Made by a program: the position numbers and the translations under genes
Shown here: in pieces, positions 15,549-24,197 of the stretch
Layout of the letters: the number at the start of each line of letters is the position of its first letter
Position numbering within the stretch: the first letter of the stretch is position 1
Assembly: GCF_937921625.1 (NCBI RefSeq)
Contig: NZ_CAKZTI010000066.1
Location: 1 to 29,369, forward strand
DNA: 29,369 nucleotides
Source: an uncultured Campylobacter sp.
GTDB taxonomy: Bacteria; Campylobacterota; Campylobacteria; Campylobacterales; Campylobacteraceae
Direction of reading: 5' to 3'
Notes under the pieces: generated by a model
What the model was told of the DNA's origin: nothing
Seen by the model: only the letters and a program-made list of their open reading frames with translations
The model's database searches: none

Positions 15549-15617
15549 ATTTAAATTTAAGAAATTTTTGTTTAAAATCCATCGTTTTGATAAGCTTTAT
15601 CTACAAGGAGTTCGGTA

Positions 15618-17768
15618 ATGAAATTTAAGATGAGTTTTGGCGCGGCTTTGGCGCTTTTTTCTTTTGCTTGCGCCGAACAAAACGCCGTGGCAAGCTCCGC
15701 CTCGAGCGAAAACCTAGGCGATATCGAGGTCGTAGAATGGGCGAATAACGACGACGGTTACCGCGCCGTACGTAGCGAGATCGGCAAGACGACTAAGAGA
15801 ATTCTAGAAATTCCACAAACCGTAAATGTCGTAACGCAGCAGCATCTAAAGGACAAAAAGCCAGAAACCTTAGCGGAATCGCTACAAAACGTAAGCGGCA
15901 TAAGCTATGCAAATACGACGGGAAATATTTTCGATGCGATCATTAAGCGTGGCTTCGGCGAGGGTCGCGACGGCTCGATTATGCGCAACGACGTGCCGGG
16001 CGCCGTGATGCACAATTTCAATAAAACCATTCAAAGCGTCGAGGTTCTAAAAGGGCCCGCGAGCATGCTCTACGGTGCCCAGCAACCGGGCGGCGTCATA
16101 AACATGGTAACCAAAAAGCCGCAGTATGAGTTTATAAATGAAATTTGGGGCGGGCTGGGCAATCGCAACTATTGGGACGCGGGATTTGATACTACAGGGC
16201 CGATTGCGGATAGCGGCTTTGCGTATAGATTTATATTCGATTACTACGCGAAGGATTATTGGCGAAATTTCGGCGGTATAAAAAACACGCTCTTTGCGCC
16301 GTCGCTTGCGTATCAAGGAGACGATTATTCGATAAGCTTAGGCTACACCCATAGCCGCTCTACCGATCCGGTGGATCGCGGCGCGTTTTTGGTGCCGAGT
16401 ACGGGTAAAATTTACGGCAGCGGCAAAGTCCGCTTCGACGAACCGGTAAATAAACTACAAAGCAAACTCGATACGGTTGATTTCGGCTTTGAGAAGGAAT
16501 TTAACGAGGATTGGATATTAAAAGGCGCCTATGCTTTCTCGCGCAGCAAGCACGAATACGGCTACGTCCGTCCGAACAATCCATTCACGCCCCAAGGTCT
16601 TACCGGCACGACGCGATCGTATAACTACTACGATAATTTCATACACCGCACGCACGCAGCAAGCGTCACGCTAAACGGCAAATTTGAAACGGGTCCGCTT
16701 AAGCACGACGTCCTTTTCGGCACGGATTACAAAAATTACTACAGATACCGCCCGGGCGCGCTAAAAGGCACCGCAGGGCGCATCAATATGCTTACCGGAC
16801 AGACCGCTTCGGGCGCCGTCCTAACGAACGATAGAGAGCCAAAAATACAATATCAAAAGCTAAGAACGATCGGTCTTTACACCCAAGATAATATAAATTT
16901 AACCGACGAGCTAATACTTTCTTTGGGCGTGCGTAGGGAATTTTACGATCAAGTAGCCAAACAAAGCTGGCAAGGACCGAACAACACCGATCAGAAAAAG
17001 GCCGCTACGACCTATCAGGGCGGGCTTTTGTACCTGTTAAGCCCGCAGTGGTCAGTATATACTAACTACTCGCAAAGCTTCACGCCGCAGATGTCCATAG
17101 GCGAGGCGATAGGCGGCGATCTAAAGCCGGAGGAAGGCAAATCCGTGGAGCTCGGCACTAAATTTCAAAACGATCGCGTCACTGCGGGCGCGGCGGTGTT
17201 TAATATCGATAAAAGAAACATCCTGCGGACGGTAAATAATATAAGCGAGACGATCGGCAAGGCTCGCTCGCGAGGATTTGAACTCGATATAAACGGGCGC
17301 GTGACGCAGGGACTTAGCATGTCGGCAAGCTATGCATATACCAAAACGAGAGTGCGTGAGGACGACGGCGCTTTTGCGGTGCTAATCGGCAAACCGCTGG
17401 AAGCGACGCCGAAGCACCAAGCAAGCCTATTTGCCAACTACGATTTTGCGCATCTAGGCGCAAAGGGGCTTAGGCTTGGTGGCGGCGCGCGATACTTCGG
17501 CTCGTGGTACACCTATTATATGCGCACGAACCTACCGAGCGTGCCCGCAGGAACGGCGTTTAAGCTGCCTCACGCCGTGGTTTATGACGCCTTCGTGAGC
17601 TACGATACTAAAATTTCGGGCTATGATACGAATTTTTCGTTCAACGTCAAAAATTTGACCGACAAAAAATACTACACCTCATCCTCGACCGGCACGACCA
17701 CGAGCGTGATACCTATTCAGATGGGCTACGCGCGGCAGTTTATGTTTAACGTATCGGTAAAATTTTAG
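15618..17768 (+). CDS. TonB-dependent siderophore receptor
   Basis: A 716-residue outer-membrane receptor that imports ferric siderophores using TonB energy. It has a signal peptide (about 1-26), a possible TonB box DIEVVE (35-40), then the plug domain (about 55-168) with IPQTVNVVTQQHL, ETLAESLQNVSGI, VEVLKGPASMLYGAQQPGGVINMVTKKP (142-168). The 22-strand barrel fills the rest and ends in VSVKF with the terminal Phe needed for outer-membrane insertion. It fits the FhuA/FoxA/FpvA-like siderophore receptor group but lacks an N-terminal signalling domain. The specific siderophore is unknown. No ABC importer, TonB or ExbBD gene is nearby. It is a single gene with a Fur-like box upstream and two hairpins downstream. 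Start: ATG with AAGGAG upstream. Confidence 0.93.
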   Translation: MKFKMSFGAALALFSFACAEQNAVASSASSENLGDIEVVEWANNDDGYRAVRSEIGKTTKRILEIPQTVNVVTQQHLKDKKPETLAESLQNVSGISYANTTGNIFDAIIKRGFGEGRDGSIMRNDVPGAVMHNFNKTIQSVEVLKGPASMLYGAQQPGGVINMVTKKPQYEFINEIWGGLGNRNYWDAGFDTTGPIADSGFAYRFIFDYYAKDYWRNFGGIKNTLFAPSLAYQGDDYSISLGYTHSRSTDPVDRGAFLVPSTGKIYGSGKVRFDEPVNKLQSKLDTVDFGFEKEFNEDWILKGAYAFSRSKHEYGYVRPNNPFTPQGLTGTTRSYNYYDNFIHRTHAASVTLNGKFETGPLKHDVLFGTDYKNYYRYRPGALKGTAGRINMLTGQTASGAVLTNDREPKIQYQKLRTIGLYTQDNINLTDELILSLGVRREFYDQVAKQSWQGPNNTDQKKAATTYQGGLLYLLSPQWSVYTNYSQSFTPQMSIGEAIGGDLKPEEGKSVELGTKFQNDRVTAGAAVFNIDKRNILRTVNNISETIGKARSRGFELDINGRVTQGLSMSASYAYTKTRVREDDGAFAVLIGKPLEATPKHQASLFANYDFAHLGAKGLRLGGGARYFGSWYTYYMRTNLPSVPAGTAFKLPHAVVYDAFVSYDTKISGYDTNFSFNVKNLTDKKYYTSSSTGTTTSVIPIQMGYARQFMFNVSVKF

Positions 17769-17773
17769 CCTCA

Positions 17774-17800
17774 AGCCTGCTTTAAATTTTAAGGCAGGCT
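17774..17800 (+). terminator. Terminator after the siderophore receptor
   Basis: AGCCTGC and GCAGGCT form a 7-bp stem around an AT-rich 13-base loop, 6 bases after the receptor stop, followed by CTTAAAATTTT. Confidence 0.6.
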
Positions 17801-17804
17801 CTTA

Positions 17805-17822
17805 AAATTTTAAAATTTAAAA
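17805..17822. repeat. Copy of 18-mer AAATTTTAAAATTTAAAA
   Basis: An exact copy, also found at 190-207 and 25290-25307. All three are outside coding regions. Confidence 0.6.
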
Positions 17823-17826
17823 GCCT

Positions 17827-17843
17827 CGAGCCGCTTAGGCTCG
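17827..17843 (+). terminator. Second hairpin after the siderophore receptor
   Basis: CGAGCC and GGCTCG form a 6-bp stem with loop GCTTA, followed by GCAAATTTT. It may back up the first terminator. Confidence 0.45.
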
Positions 17844-17924
17844 GCAAATTTTGGAAATTTATACTTTAAATAAGAAATTTTTTGATATATTATTCGCTAT
17901 TTTTAAATTTTCTAAAGGAATTTT

Positions 17925-19238
17925 ATGGAAGTAAAAGCAAAAATGAAAGACGCCGCGAATGCGGTCGCTGCGAGCAAGATCGAAGCAAAGCAGATCGCAG
18001 CCAAAGTAGAAGAGCTAGCCAAAAAGGCCTCCAAACAGCTAAAAATCGATGGATTCAGGCAAGGCAAAGTGCCTACCGCAGTGGTTTTGAAGCGATACGG
18101 GAAGCAGCTTGAGGGCGATGCAAAGCAGGAGCTTCTTAAAGATATGATCGATCAGTCTCTTAAAATTTTAAAGAAAAAACAAGATCAAATTTTATCCGAG
18201 CCGGTCTTTTCTAAATTTGACGAAAAAGAAGGCGACATCGACGTGGAGATCGAAATTTCTTTCAGGCCCGAGGTTAACGTCGAGGGATACGAGGAGCTGA
18301 TCCCGAAATTTAGCAGTCCGCGCGTTACTCAAAAAGAGATCGACGAAAAAGTGGCGGAATTTTTGCAGATGATCGCGCCGCTTTCTAAAACCAACAAAAA
18401 AATTCTAGCCAAAGACGATTTTGCGAAATTCGACTTCGAAGGCTTCGTGGACGGCAAGCCATTCGACGGCGGCAAGGCGCAGGATTACGTCCTTCAGATC
18501 GGCTCAAATCAATTTATCCCGGGCTTTGAAGACGGAATGATCGGACTTAGAGTGGGCGAGGAACGCGACGTGGCGGTTAAATTTCCGCAAGATTACGGTG
18601 CAAAAAATTTAGCCGGCAAGGACGCGATTTTTAAAGTCAAGCTTCACGAAATTCAGGCTAAAAAACCTGCCAAAGAGCTCGGTGAGGAGGAGCTAAAGCA
18701 AGCGCTTCCGGGTGAGAAAGAGCCGAGCAAGGAGAAATTTGAAGCGCGCATCAAAGAGCGCATCAAAAACGATAAGCTTCAAAAGCTGATAAACGAGGAT
18801 CTAAAGCCTAAATTTGCAGATGCGCTCGCCGAGAAATTTAACTTCGCGCTTCCAAAAGCGATTGTCGAGCAGGAGATTAATTTGCAGTTTAACAACGCCT
18901 GGAGCGGCTTTTCAAAGGAGCAGATCGAGGAATTTAAAAACAACAAAGACGCCCTGGATAAAAAGCGTGAAGAGTTTAGAAAGGCTGCCGAAAACAGCGT
19001 AAAACTTACATTCTTAATCGACGAGCTAGCCAAAAAGCGCAAGATCGACGTGAGCGATCAGGAGCTCGTTCAGGCGGTCTATATGGAGGCCTATACTTAC
19101 GGCGCAAACCCGAAAGAGCACCTAGATAGATACCGCAACAACGGCATGCTTCCCGCCGTCAAAATGGCGCTGATCGAGGAGAAACTATTTAACGATATTT
19201 TCTCCAAACAGGGCAAAAAAGAAGAGAAGGGCGAATAG
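17925..19238 (+). CDS. tig: Trigger factor (ribosome-associated chaperone and prolyl isomerase)
   Basis: Trigger factor docks at the ribosome exit tunnel and assists folding of new chains. The N-terminal ribosome-binding domain ends its loop with GFRQGKVP (43-50), the signature contact with L23. The middle FKBP-type isomerase domain (about 155-240) includes GFVDGKPFDGGKAQDYVLQIGS and FIPGFEDGMIGLRVGE. The C-terminal helical domain (about 250-420) is Lys/Glu-rich and holds clients. The length, 437, is typical. Start: ATG with AAAGGA upstream. It is first in the operon tig-clpP-def-yifB-nnr-purN, and clpP begins at the base immediately after its stop. A TATATTATTCGC stretch about 40 bases upstream may be the promoter. 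Confidence 0.96.
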   Translation: MEVKAKMKDAANAVAASKIEAKQIAAKVEELAKKASKQLKIDGFRQGKVPTAVVLKRYGKQLEGDAKQELLKDMIDQSLKILKKKQDQILSEPVFSKFDEKEGDIDVEIEISFRPEVNVEGYEELIPKFSSPRVTQKEIDEKVAEFLQMIAPLSKTNKKILAKDDFAKFDFEGFVDGKPFDGGKAQDYVLQIGSNQFIPGFEDGMIGLRVGEERDVAVKFPQDYGAKNLAGKDAIFKVKLHEIQAKKPAKELGEEELKQALPGEKEPSKEKFEARIKERIKNDKLQKLINEDLKPKFADALAEKFNFALPKAIVEQEINLQFNNAWSGFSKEQIEEFKNNKDALDKKREEFRKAAENSVKLTFLIDELAKKRKIDVSDQELVQAVYMEAYTYGANPKEHLDRYRNNGMLPAVKMALIEEKLFNDIFSKQGKKEEKGE

Positions 19239-19823
19239 ATGGTGATTCCTTACGTTATCGAACAAACTAGTCGCGGAGAGCGCAGCTATGACATCTACTC
19301 GAGGCTACTAAAAGACCGTATCGTAATGCTTAGCGGCGAGATCGACGATGCGGTAGCAAGCTCGATCGTCGCTCAGCTTCTGTTCTTGGAAGCGGAGGAT
19401 CCGGATAAGGATATCTATCTATACATCAACTCCCCCGGCGGCGTGGTTACGAGTGGATTTAGCATTTATGACACGATGAATTACATCAAACCCGACGTAA
19501 GCACGATCTGTATCGGTCAAGCGGCGTCGATGGGGGCATTTTTGCTAAGCTGCGGAGCCAAAGGCAAACGCTATGCGCTTCCAAACTCGCGCATAATGAT
19601 CCACCAGCCCCTAGGCGGCGCGCAAGGCCAAGCTACCGACATCGAGATCCAAGCCAAAGAAATTTTACGAATGAAAGAAATTTTAAATAACATCCTTTCG
19701 CAAAATTCCGGCAAAGATCTCGCGCAGGTCGAAAAGGACACCGATCGCGACTTTTTCATGAGCGCCGAGGATGCCGTACAATACGGCTTGATCGATCAAG
19801 TACTTCAAAAGAGCTTTAAATAG
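19239..19823 (+). CDS. clpP: ATP-dependent Clp protease proteolytic subunit
   Basis: The serine peptidase of the Clp machine, which degrades proteins fed to it by ClpA or ClpX. The 194 residues have the full catalytic triad: Ser97 in GQAASMGA, His122 in IMIHQPLGG and Asp171 in DRDFF. SPGG at 65-68 is the oxyanion-hole region. The ATG follows the tig TAG with no gap, and def starts immediately after its own stop, so translation is probably coupled. The N-terminal MVIPYVIEQTSRGERSYDIYSRLL is standard for the family, which fixes the start. Confidence 0.97.
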   Translation: MVIPYVIEQTSRGERSYDIYSRLLKDRIVMLSGEIDDAVASSIVAQLLFLEAEDPDKDIYLYINSPGGVVTSGFSIYDTMNYIKPDVSTICIGQAASMGAFLLSCGAKGKRYALPNSRIMIHQPLGGAQGQATDIEIQAKEILRMKEILNNILSQNSGKDLAQVEKDTDRDFFMSAEDAVQYGLIDQVLQKSFK

Positions 19824-20342
19824 ATGATCCTGGACGTCCTTACCTATCCGAATAAAAAGCTTTATCAAAGATCGACCGAGGTCGTGAAATTCGACGCGGC
19901 GCTGGGCGAGCTTTTGGACGATATGTATGAGACGATGATCGCAAAAAACGGCATAGGCCTTGCCGCCATCCAGGTAGGCAAGCCCGTGCGCGCTTTGATT
20001 ATAAATTTAGCCAATGAGGAAAAAATCCAAGACAAAAAGGACCTCATCGAGATCATCAATCCGCAAATTTTAAAAAAGGAAGGCGAGGTCGTTTACCAGG
20101 AGGGCTGCCTGTCGGTACCCGGCTTTTATGAGGACGTCACGCGCGCCGAGTTTATCACGGTGCAGTTTCAAGACCGCGCCGGCAATACCCACGAAATGGA
20201 CGCTAGCGAGCTGCTAGCCGTCTGTATCCAGCACGAGATGGACCACCTCGACGGACATCTTTTTATCGAGCGCATCGGATACAATAAACGCAAAAAATTT
20301 GATAAAGAATTCAAAAAAAGCCTAAAAGAAAAATCGAAATGA
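19824..20342 (+). CDS. def: Peptide deformylase
   Basis: Removes the formyl group from the N-terminal Met of new proteins at the ribosome. The 172 residues show all three motifs: GIGLAAIQVG (43-52), EGCLSVPG (93-100, metal ligand Cys95) and QHEMDHLDG (136-144, ligands His137 and His141, catalytic Glu138). It lies directly after clpP with no spacer and its last 4 bases overlap the start of yifB (ATGA). The order tig-clpP-def groups three steps of nascent-protein handling. The basic C-terminal tail (KRKKFDKEFKKSLKEKSK) is common in family members. Confidence 0.97.
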   Translation: MILDVLTYPNKKLYQRSTEVVKFDAALGELLDDMYETMIAKNGIGLAAIQVGKPVRALIINLANEEKIQDKKDLIEIINPQILKKEGEVVYQEGCLSVPGFYEDVTRAEFITVQFQDRAGNTHEMDASELLAVCIQHEMDHLDGHLFIERIGYNKRKKFDKEFKKSLKEKSK

Positions 20343-21856
20343 AATCCCTAAAATGCGCTGCCTTCACGGATGCTCTGATCCCCGTAGAGGTTGAATCGAC
20401 ATTCGTGCGGGGGCTGCCGGGATTTAATATCGTTGGTCTTGCGGGAGCTACGATAAAAGAGAGCGAAAGCCGCGTAAAAGCGGCGCTTGTGAGCTTAAAT
20501 TTTAAATTTCCCGCCTCCAAAATCATCATAAATCTCTCCCCCTCCGATACGCCCAAAAACGGCTCGCACTTCGATCTTGCGATCGCGCTTCTCATCGCGC
20601 TGCAAAAAGAGCGCATCGACGGCGATTTCTTCGTCTTCGGCGAGCTCGGTTTAGACGGCAGTTTAAAGAGCACGGCGAGCCTCTTTTCGATCCTGCTTTT
20701 TTTAAGCACGAAGGTGAAGCGCGCTAAAATTTTAGTGCCACAAAGTATCGCTTTAAAGGCCTGCACGATCCCAAACTACGACGTTTATGCTGTGGGTAGC
20801 CTAAGCGAAGCGGTCAGATTTTTTTTAGACGAGGAGTTCGCCGCAAGCAGGCTCATGCGAGAAACCCATCCGCTTTTTAAAAACGTCGTGGAGATTGACG
20901 GGCAAGCTTACGTTCCCAACCGCGATTTTTCGCTTGATTTCAAAGACGTCAAAGGACAGAAGCGCGCCAAACGCGCGAGCCTGATCGCCGCGTGCGGCAT
21001 GCACAATATCCTCTTTGAGGGCAGCCCCGGCTGCGGCAAAAGCATGTGCGCCAAGCGGATAGCCAGAATTCTGCCTCCGCAGAGCCTGGGCGAAGTGCTG
21101 CTCTCGTGCGCCTACGAGTCGTTAAATAACAAAGACGTCGATTTTAGCGCGCTGCGCCCCTTCCGCTCGCCGCACCACACCAGCACGCGCAGCTCGATTT
21201 TCGGCGGCGGCAGTAGCGGCGCAAAGATCGGCGAGGTCGCGCTCGCAAACGGCGGCGAGCTGTTTTTCGACGAGCTGCCGCACTTCGGCAAGCAAATTTT
21301 AGAAAGCCTGCGCGAGCCGCTGGAGGATAATAGAATTTTAATTTCGCGCGTAAATTCCAAGGTCGAATACCAAACGAAATTTATCTTCGTCGCGGCGCAA
21401 AATCCCTGCCCGTGCGGAAATTTATTCTCCAAAAACCTCACCTGCACCTGCTCGCTAAACGACATCAGACGCTACAAAAACACGATCTCCGCGCCCTTGC
21501 TCGACCGCATCGACATATACGTCGCGATGGACGAGACCGGCGCGGACGACAAGAGCGACGTTTGCAGCGAGGAGATGGCGGACGCGGTGCTGCGGGCGTT
21601 TCGCGCGCAAAAGGCTCGGGGGCAGAGCGAGCTAAACGCAAAGCTGCGCGACGAGGAGACCGAAAAATTTTGCGTCTGCGAAAGCGCTGCGCGGGATGTT
21701 TTGCAAACCGCGATCACCCGTTACGATCTTTCGCAGCGCGGCGTAAATAAAACGCTAAAGCTCGCGCGCACGATCGCCGATCTAGCAGGCGCCGAAATCA
21801 TCGCCAAAGCGCATATTTTGGAGGCTCTTAGCTTTCGCATAAGGAGCGAAATTTGA
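20339..21856 (+). CDS. YifB/ComM family Mg-chelatase-like AAA ATPase
   Basis: A 505-residue cytosolic ATPase. The N-terminal ChlI domain (about 1-165, starting with KCAAFTDALIPVEVE) is followed by the AAA core with Walker A GSPGCGKS (228-235), HHTSTRSSIFGGG, Walker B ELFFDEL (307-313), and a CPC...CTC cluster (Cys357, 359, 369, 371) typical of the family. The C-terminal Mg_chelatase_C part has SQRGVNKTLKLARTIADL. ComM is known in other bacteria as a branch-migration helicase that helps integrate DNA during natural transformation, so a similar role is plausible. The start ATG overlaps the def stop, and its stop overlaps the next start. Confidence 0.92.
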   Translation: MKSLKCAAFTDALIPVEVESTFVRGLPGFNIVGLAGATIKESESRVKAALVSLNFKFPASKIIINLSPSDTPKNGSHFDLAIALLIALQKERIDGDFFVFGELGLDGSLKSTASLFSILLFLSTKVKRAKILVPQSIALKACTIPNYDVYAVGSLSEAVRFFLDEEFAASRLMRETHPLFKNVVEIDGQAYVPNRDFSLDFKDVKGQKRAKRASLIAACGMHNILFEGSPGCGKSMCAKRIARILPPQSLGEVLLSCAYESLNNKDVDFSALRPFRSPHHTSTRSSIFGGGSSGAKIGEVALANGGELFFDELPHFGKQILESLREPLEDNRILISRVNSKVEYQTKFIFVAAQNPCPCGNLFSKNLTCTCSLNDIRRYKNTISAPLLDRIDIYVAMDETGADDKSDVCSEEMADAVLRAFRAQKARGQSELNAKLRDEETEKFCVCESAARDVLQTAITRYDLSQRGVNKTLKLARTIADLAGAEIIAKAHILEALSFRIRSEI

Positions 21857-23499
21857 AAAAAATTTTCTTTAGCACCGAGGAGCTCGACGCGCGAGCGAGC
21901 GCAAAATTTGGACTTGGCGAGCAAATTTTAATGGAAAATGCCGCTTGCAAGATCGAGCGCGAGATCAGAAAGCGGCTCAAAAAGGGCTCGCGCGTTTTGG
22001 CACTTTGCGGCGGCGGAAACAACGGCGCAGACGCGATGGTGGCACTACGAAGGCTAAGCGGCGATTTTAGCTGCACGGCGCTTTGCGTGCTGGAAAATAG
22101 AAGCGCGGCGGGCAAATTTCAAGCTGATGCGGCGCGGGCTGCGGGGGTTAAGCTTATCGATATCGCGAGCGCGAAAGACGATTGCGGGCACGTAGAGGGC
22201 GCGTCTAGCAAGGATGCCTGCGCGCATGAAAGCGTAGGCGGCTCCTATTTAAAAGACGCTGGCGCGAGCGAGCCGCGGCGCGAGCTCGAAAGCCTAAGCG
22301 GCGCGGACACTTCAGGCGGCGGCAATAAATTATGCGCAAAATTTGCGAGCGCTAAATTTGAGATCGTGGCGCGTGGCGACGAATGCAGCAATCTAGGCGG
22401 CGAGTGCGGCGAGCCAAGCGTCCTGCGCGATGAGATTACAAGCGCAGACTGCATAATCGACGGGATTTTCGGCAGCGGTTTAAACAAACCGGTAAGCGGT
22501 GAAATTTGTGAAATTTTATCTCTCGCAAACGGCACGAAATCCCTAAAAATCGCAGTTGATATCCCAAGCGGCATCGATAAGAACGGGCGCGTTTTAGGTG
22601 GTGCGTTTTGCGCGGATCTGACGATCGCGATGGGAGCGCTAAAGCTCGCGCTATTTTCGGACGGCGCGAAGGATTATGTAGGGCGGATCAAAGTCGCAAA
22701 TCTTGGAATTTCGCGCCAAAATTTTGAGGAGCGGAGCGAATATTTTCTACTTCAAAAAAACGATCTGAAGCTGCCGCTACGCAGGAAGCAAAACACCAAT
22801 AAAGGCGATTTCGGGCACACCTACGTCGTAAGCGGGCAGATGAGCGGAGCGGCGCAGATGGCGGCTCTGGCGGCTCACGCGATCGGCAGCGGGCTCGTTA
22901 GCGTCGTTAGCGAGGGGCCGTTAAATTTAAGCCCGATTTTGATGCAAAAAAGCTCATTCGATGCCGCGCGGGTCGTAGTCTGCGGCTGCGGGCTGGGGGA
23001 GCGGAAGATCGATCTTGCCGCGCTGCGGGGCAAAAACTGCGTCATCGACGCCGATCTGTGCTACGAACGCGAAATTTTAAGCCTGCTAAACGCCAATTCA
23101 AATTTAATCATAACGCCCCATCCGAAGGAGTTTTGCTCGCTTTTAAAGATCGCGGGCATCGCAGATCTTAGCGTGAGCGAGCTGCAAGAGCGCCGCTTCG
23201 AGCTTGCGAGGGCGTGGAGCGAGAAATTTAGCGGCGTACTCGTGCTAAAGGGCGCAAACACGCTCATCGCCCAAGCTGGCATCATCTACGTCTGCGACAA
23301 AGGTAACGCCGCGCTCGCAAAGGGCGGCAGCGGCGATGTGCTCGCAGGGCTCATCGGCGGGCTGCTCGCGCAAAACTACTCTCCCCTGCAAGCCTCAATC
23401 TGCGGCGTCCTAGCCCACGCACTCGCTGCGCGAGCCTTCGCCAAAAATTCCTACGCGCTAAATCCGCTCGATCTCATCGAGGAGGTAAAATGGTTGTGA
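21853..23499 (+). CDS. nnr: Bifunctional NAD(P)H-hydrate epimerase / dehydratase
   Basis: Repairs damaged NAD(P)H: the N-terminal YjeF domain epimerises hydrated NAD(P)H and the C-terminal ribokinase-like domain dehydrates it with ADP or ATP. Epimerase signs are the opening RASAKFGLGEQILMENA, the GGGNNGADAMV nucleotide site (53-63), IIDGIFGSGLNK (201-212) and VDIPSGID (235-242). Dehydratase signs are NTNKGDFGHTYVVSG (314-328), TPHPKEF (421-427) and NAALAKGGSGDVLAGLIGG (485-503). The start is TTG at 21853, overlapping the yifB stop, with AAGGAGCG 5 bases upstream. Odd: residues about 105-190 form a Gly/Ser/Ala/Cys-rich stretch that the family normally lacks (see findings). Confidence 0.93.
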   Translation: MKKIFFSTEELDARASAKFGLGEQILMENAACKIEREIRKRLKKGSRVLALCGGGNNGADAMVALRRLSGDFSCTALCVLENRSAAGKFQADAARAAGVKLIDIASAKDDCGHVEGASSKDACAHESVGGSYLKDAGASEPRRELESLSGADTSGGGNKLCAKFASAKFEIVARGDECSNLGGECGEPSVLRDEITSADCIIDGIFGSGLNKPVSGEICEILSLANGTKSLKIAVDIPSGIDKNGRVLGGAFCADLTIAMGALKLALFSDGAKDYVGRIKVANLGISRQNFEERSEYFLLQKNDLKLPLRRKQNTNKGDFGHTYVVSGQMSGAAQMAALAAHAIGSGLVSVVSEGPLNLSPILMQKSSFDAARVVVCGCGLGERKIDLAALRGKNCVIDADLCYEREILSLLNANSNLIITPHPKEFCSLLKIAGIADLSVSELQERRFELARAWSEKFSGVLVLKGANTLIAQAGIIYVCDKGNAALAKGGSGDVLAGLIGGLLAQNYSPLQASICGVLAHALAARAFAKNSYALNPLDLIEEVKWL

Positions 23500-24068
23500 A
23501 AAAGCTCGCCGTGCTTTTTAGCGGTAGCGGTTCAAATTTAGAGGCGATCTTGCAGAAGCTGCACGGCAAAATTTTTGGCGAAACCAAGATCGAAGTTGCG
23601 CTAACGCTAAGCAACAAAGCGGATGCGGGAGGCATAGCAAAGGCTGCAAAATTCGGGCTTAAAAGCGTGATCCTAAATCACAAAGATTTTGCTAGCCGCG
23701 AGGAATTTGACGCCGCGCTCGTGCGCGAGATCGAAAAAAGCGGCGCGGAGCTTACGGTGCTTGCGGGCTTTATGCGGATTCTTACGCCCGTTTTTACGAG
23801 CAGGGTTCGCGCGATAAATTTGCACCCGTCGCTGCTGCCGCTTTTTAAGGGCGCGCACGCGATAAAAGAGAGCTTTGAGAGCGATATGAAGATGGGCGGC
23901 GTGAGCGTGCACTGGGTCAGCGAGGAGCTTGACGGCGGCGCGATCATCGCTCAGCGCGCGTTTGAAAAGAACGCGGGAATGAGCCTTGAGGCTTATGAGG
24001 CCAAAGTCCACGAGATCGAGCATGAGATGTTGCCGCAGGTGATCGTAGAAATTTTGTGCCAAAGCTAA
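23490..24068 (+). CDS. purN: Phosphoribosylglycinamide formyltransferase
   Basis: Purine synthesis step 3: transfers a formyl group from 10-formyl-tetrahydrofolate to GAR. The 192 residues include the phosphate-binding FSGSGSNLEAIL (10-21), the folate-site segment GFMRILTPVF, and the catalytic residues Asn110 and His112 in NLHPSLLP and Asp148 in ELDGGAII. It starts inside the end of nnr (10-base overlap) with GAGG just upstream. It is the last gene of the tig operon and its stop codon lies inside the terminator stem. The overlapping GTG two codons later could also serve as start. Confidence 0.96.
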   Translation: MVVKKLAVLFSGSGSNLEAILQKLHGKIFGETKIEVALTLSNKADAGGIAKAAKFGLKSVILNHKDFASREEFDAALVREIEKSGAELTVLAGFMRILTPVFTSRVRAINLHPSLLPLFKGAHAIKESFESDMKMGGVSVHWVSEELDGGAIIAQRAFEKNAGMSLEAYEAKVHEIEHEMLPQVIVEILCQS

Positions 24069-24097
24069 ATTTAGCGCAGAGATTCGCGCTAAATTTA
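24066..24097 (+). terminator. Terminator of the tig-purN operon
   Basis: TAAATTTAGCGC (24066-24077) and GCGCTAAATTTA (24086-24097) form a perfect 12-bp stem with an 8-base loop. The first three bases are the purN stop codon. Confidence 0.75.
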
Positions 24098-24113
24098 AAG
24101 AGCGAAATTTTGT

Positions 24114-24172
24114 AAATTTTAAAGCTTAGTTCTTTAAATTTAGGGGCGGTTCGAGGCTAAGCTTTAAAATTT
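24114..24172. repeat. 16-bp inverted repeat upstream of the DUF3137 gene
   Basis: AAATTTTAAAGCTTAG (24114-24129) and its exact reverse complement CTAAGCTTTAAAATTT (24157-24172) enclose 27 bases. It ends 25 bases before the ATG of the DUF3137 gene, so it would form a large stem in its leader or end readthrough from purN. Confidence 0.7.
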
Positions 24173-24197
24173 TCTAGCTAAATTTAGAAAGAGAAAG

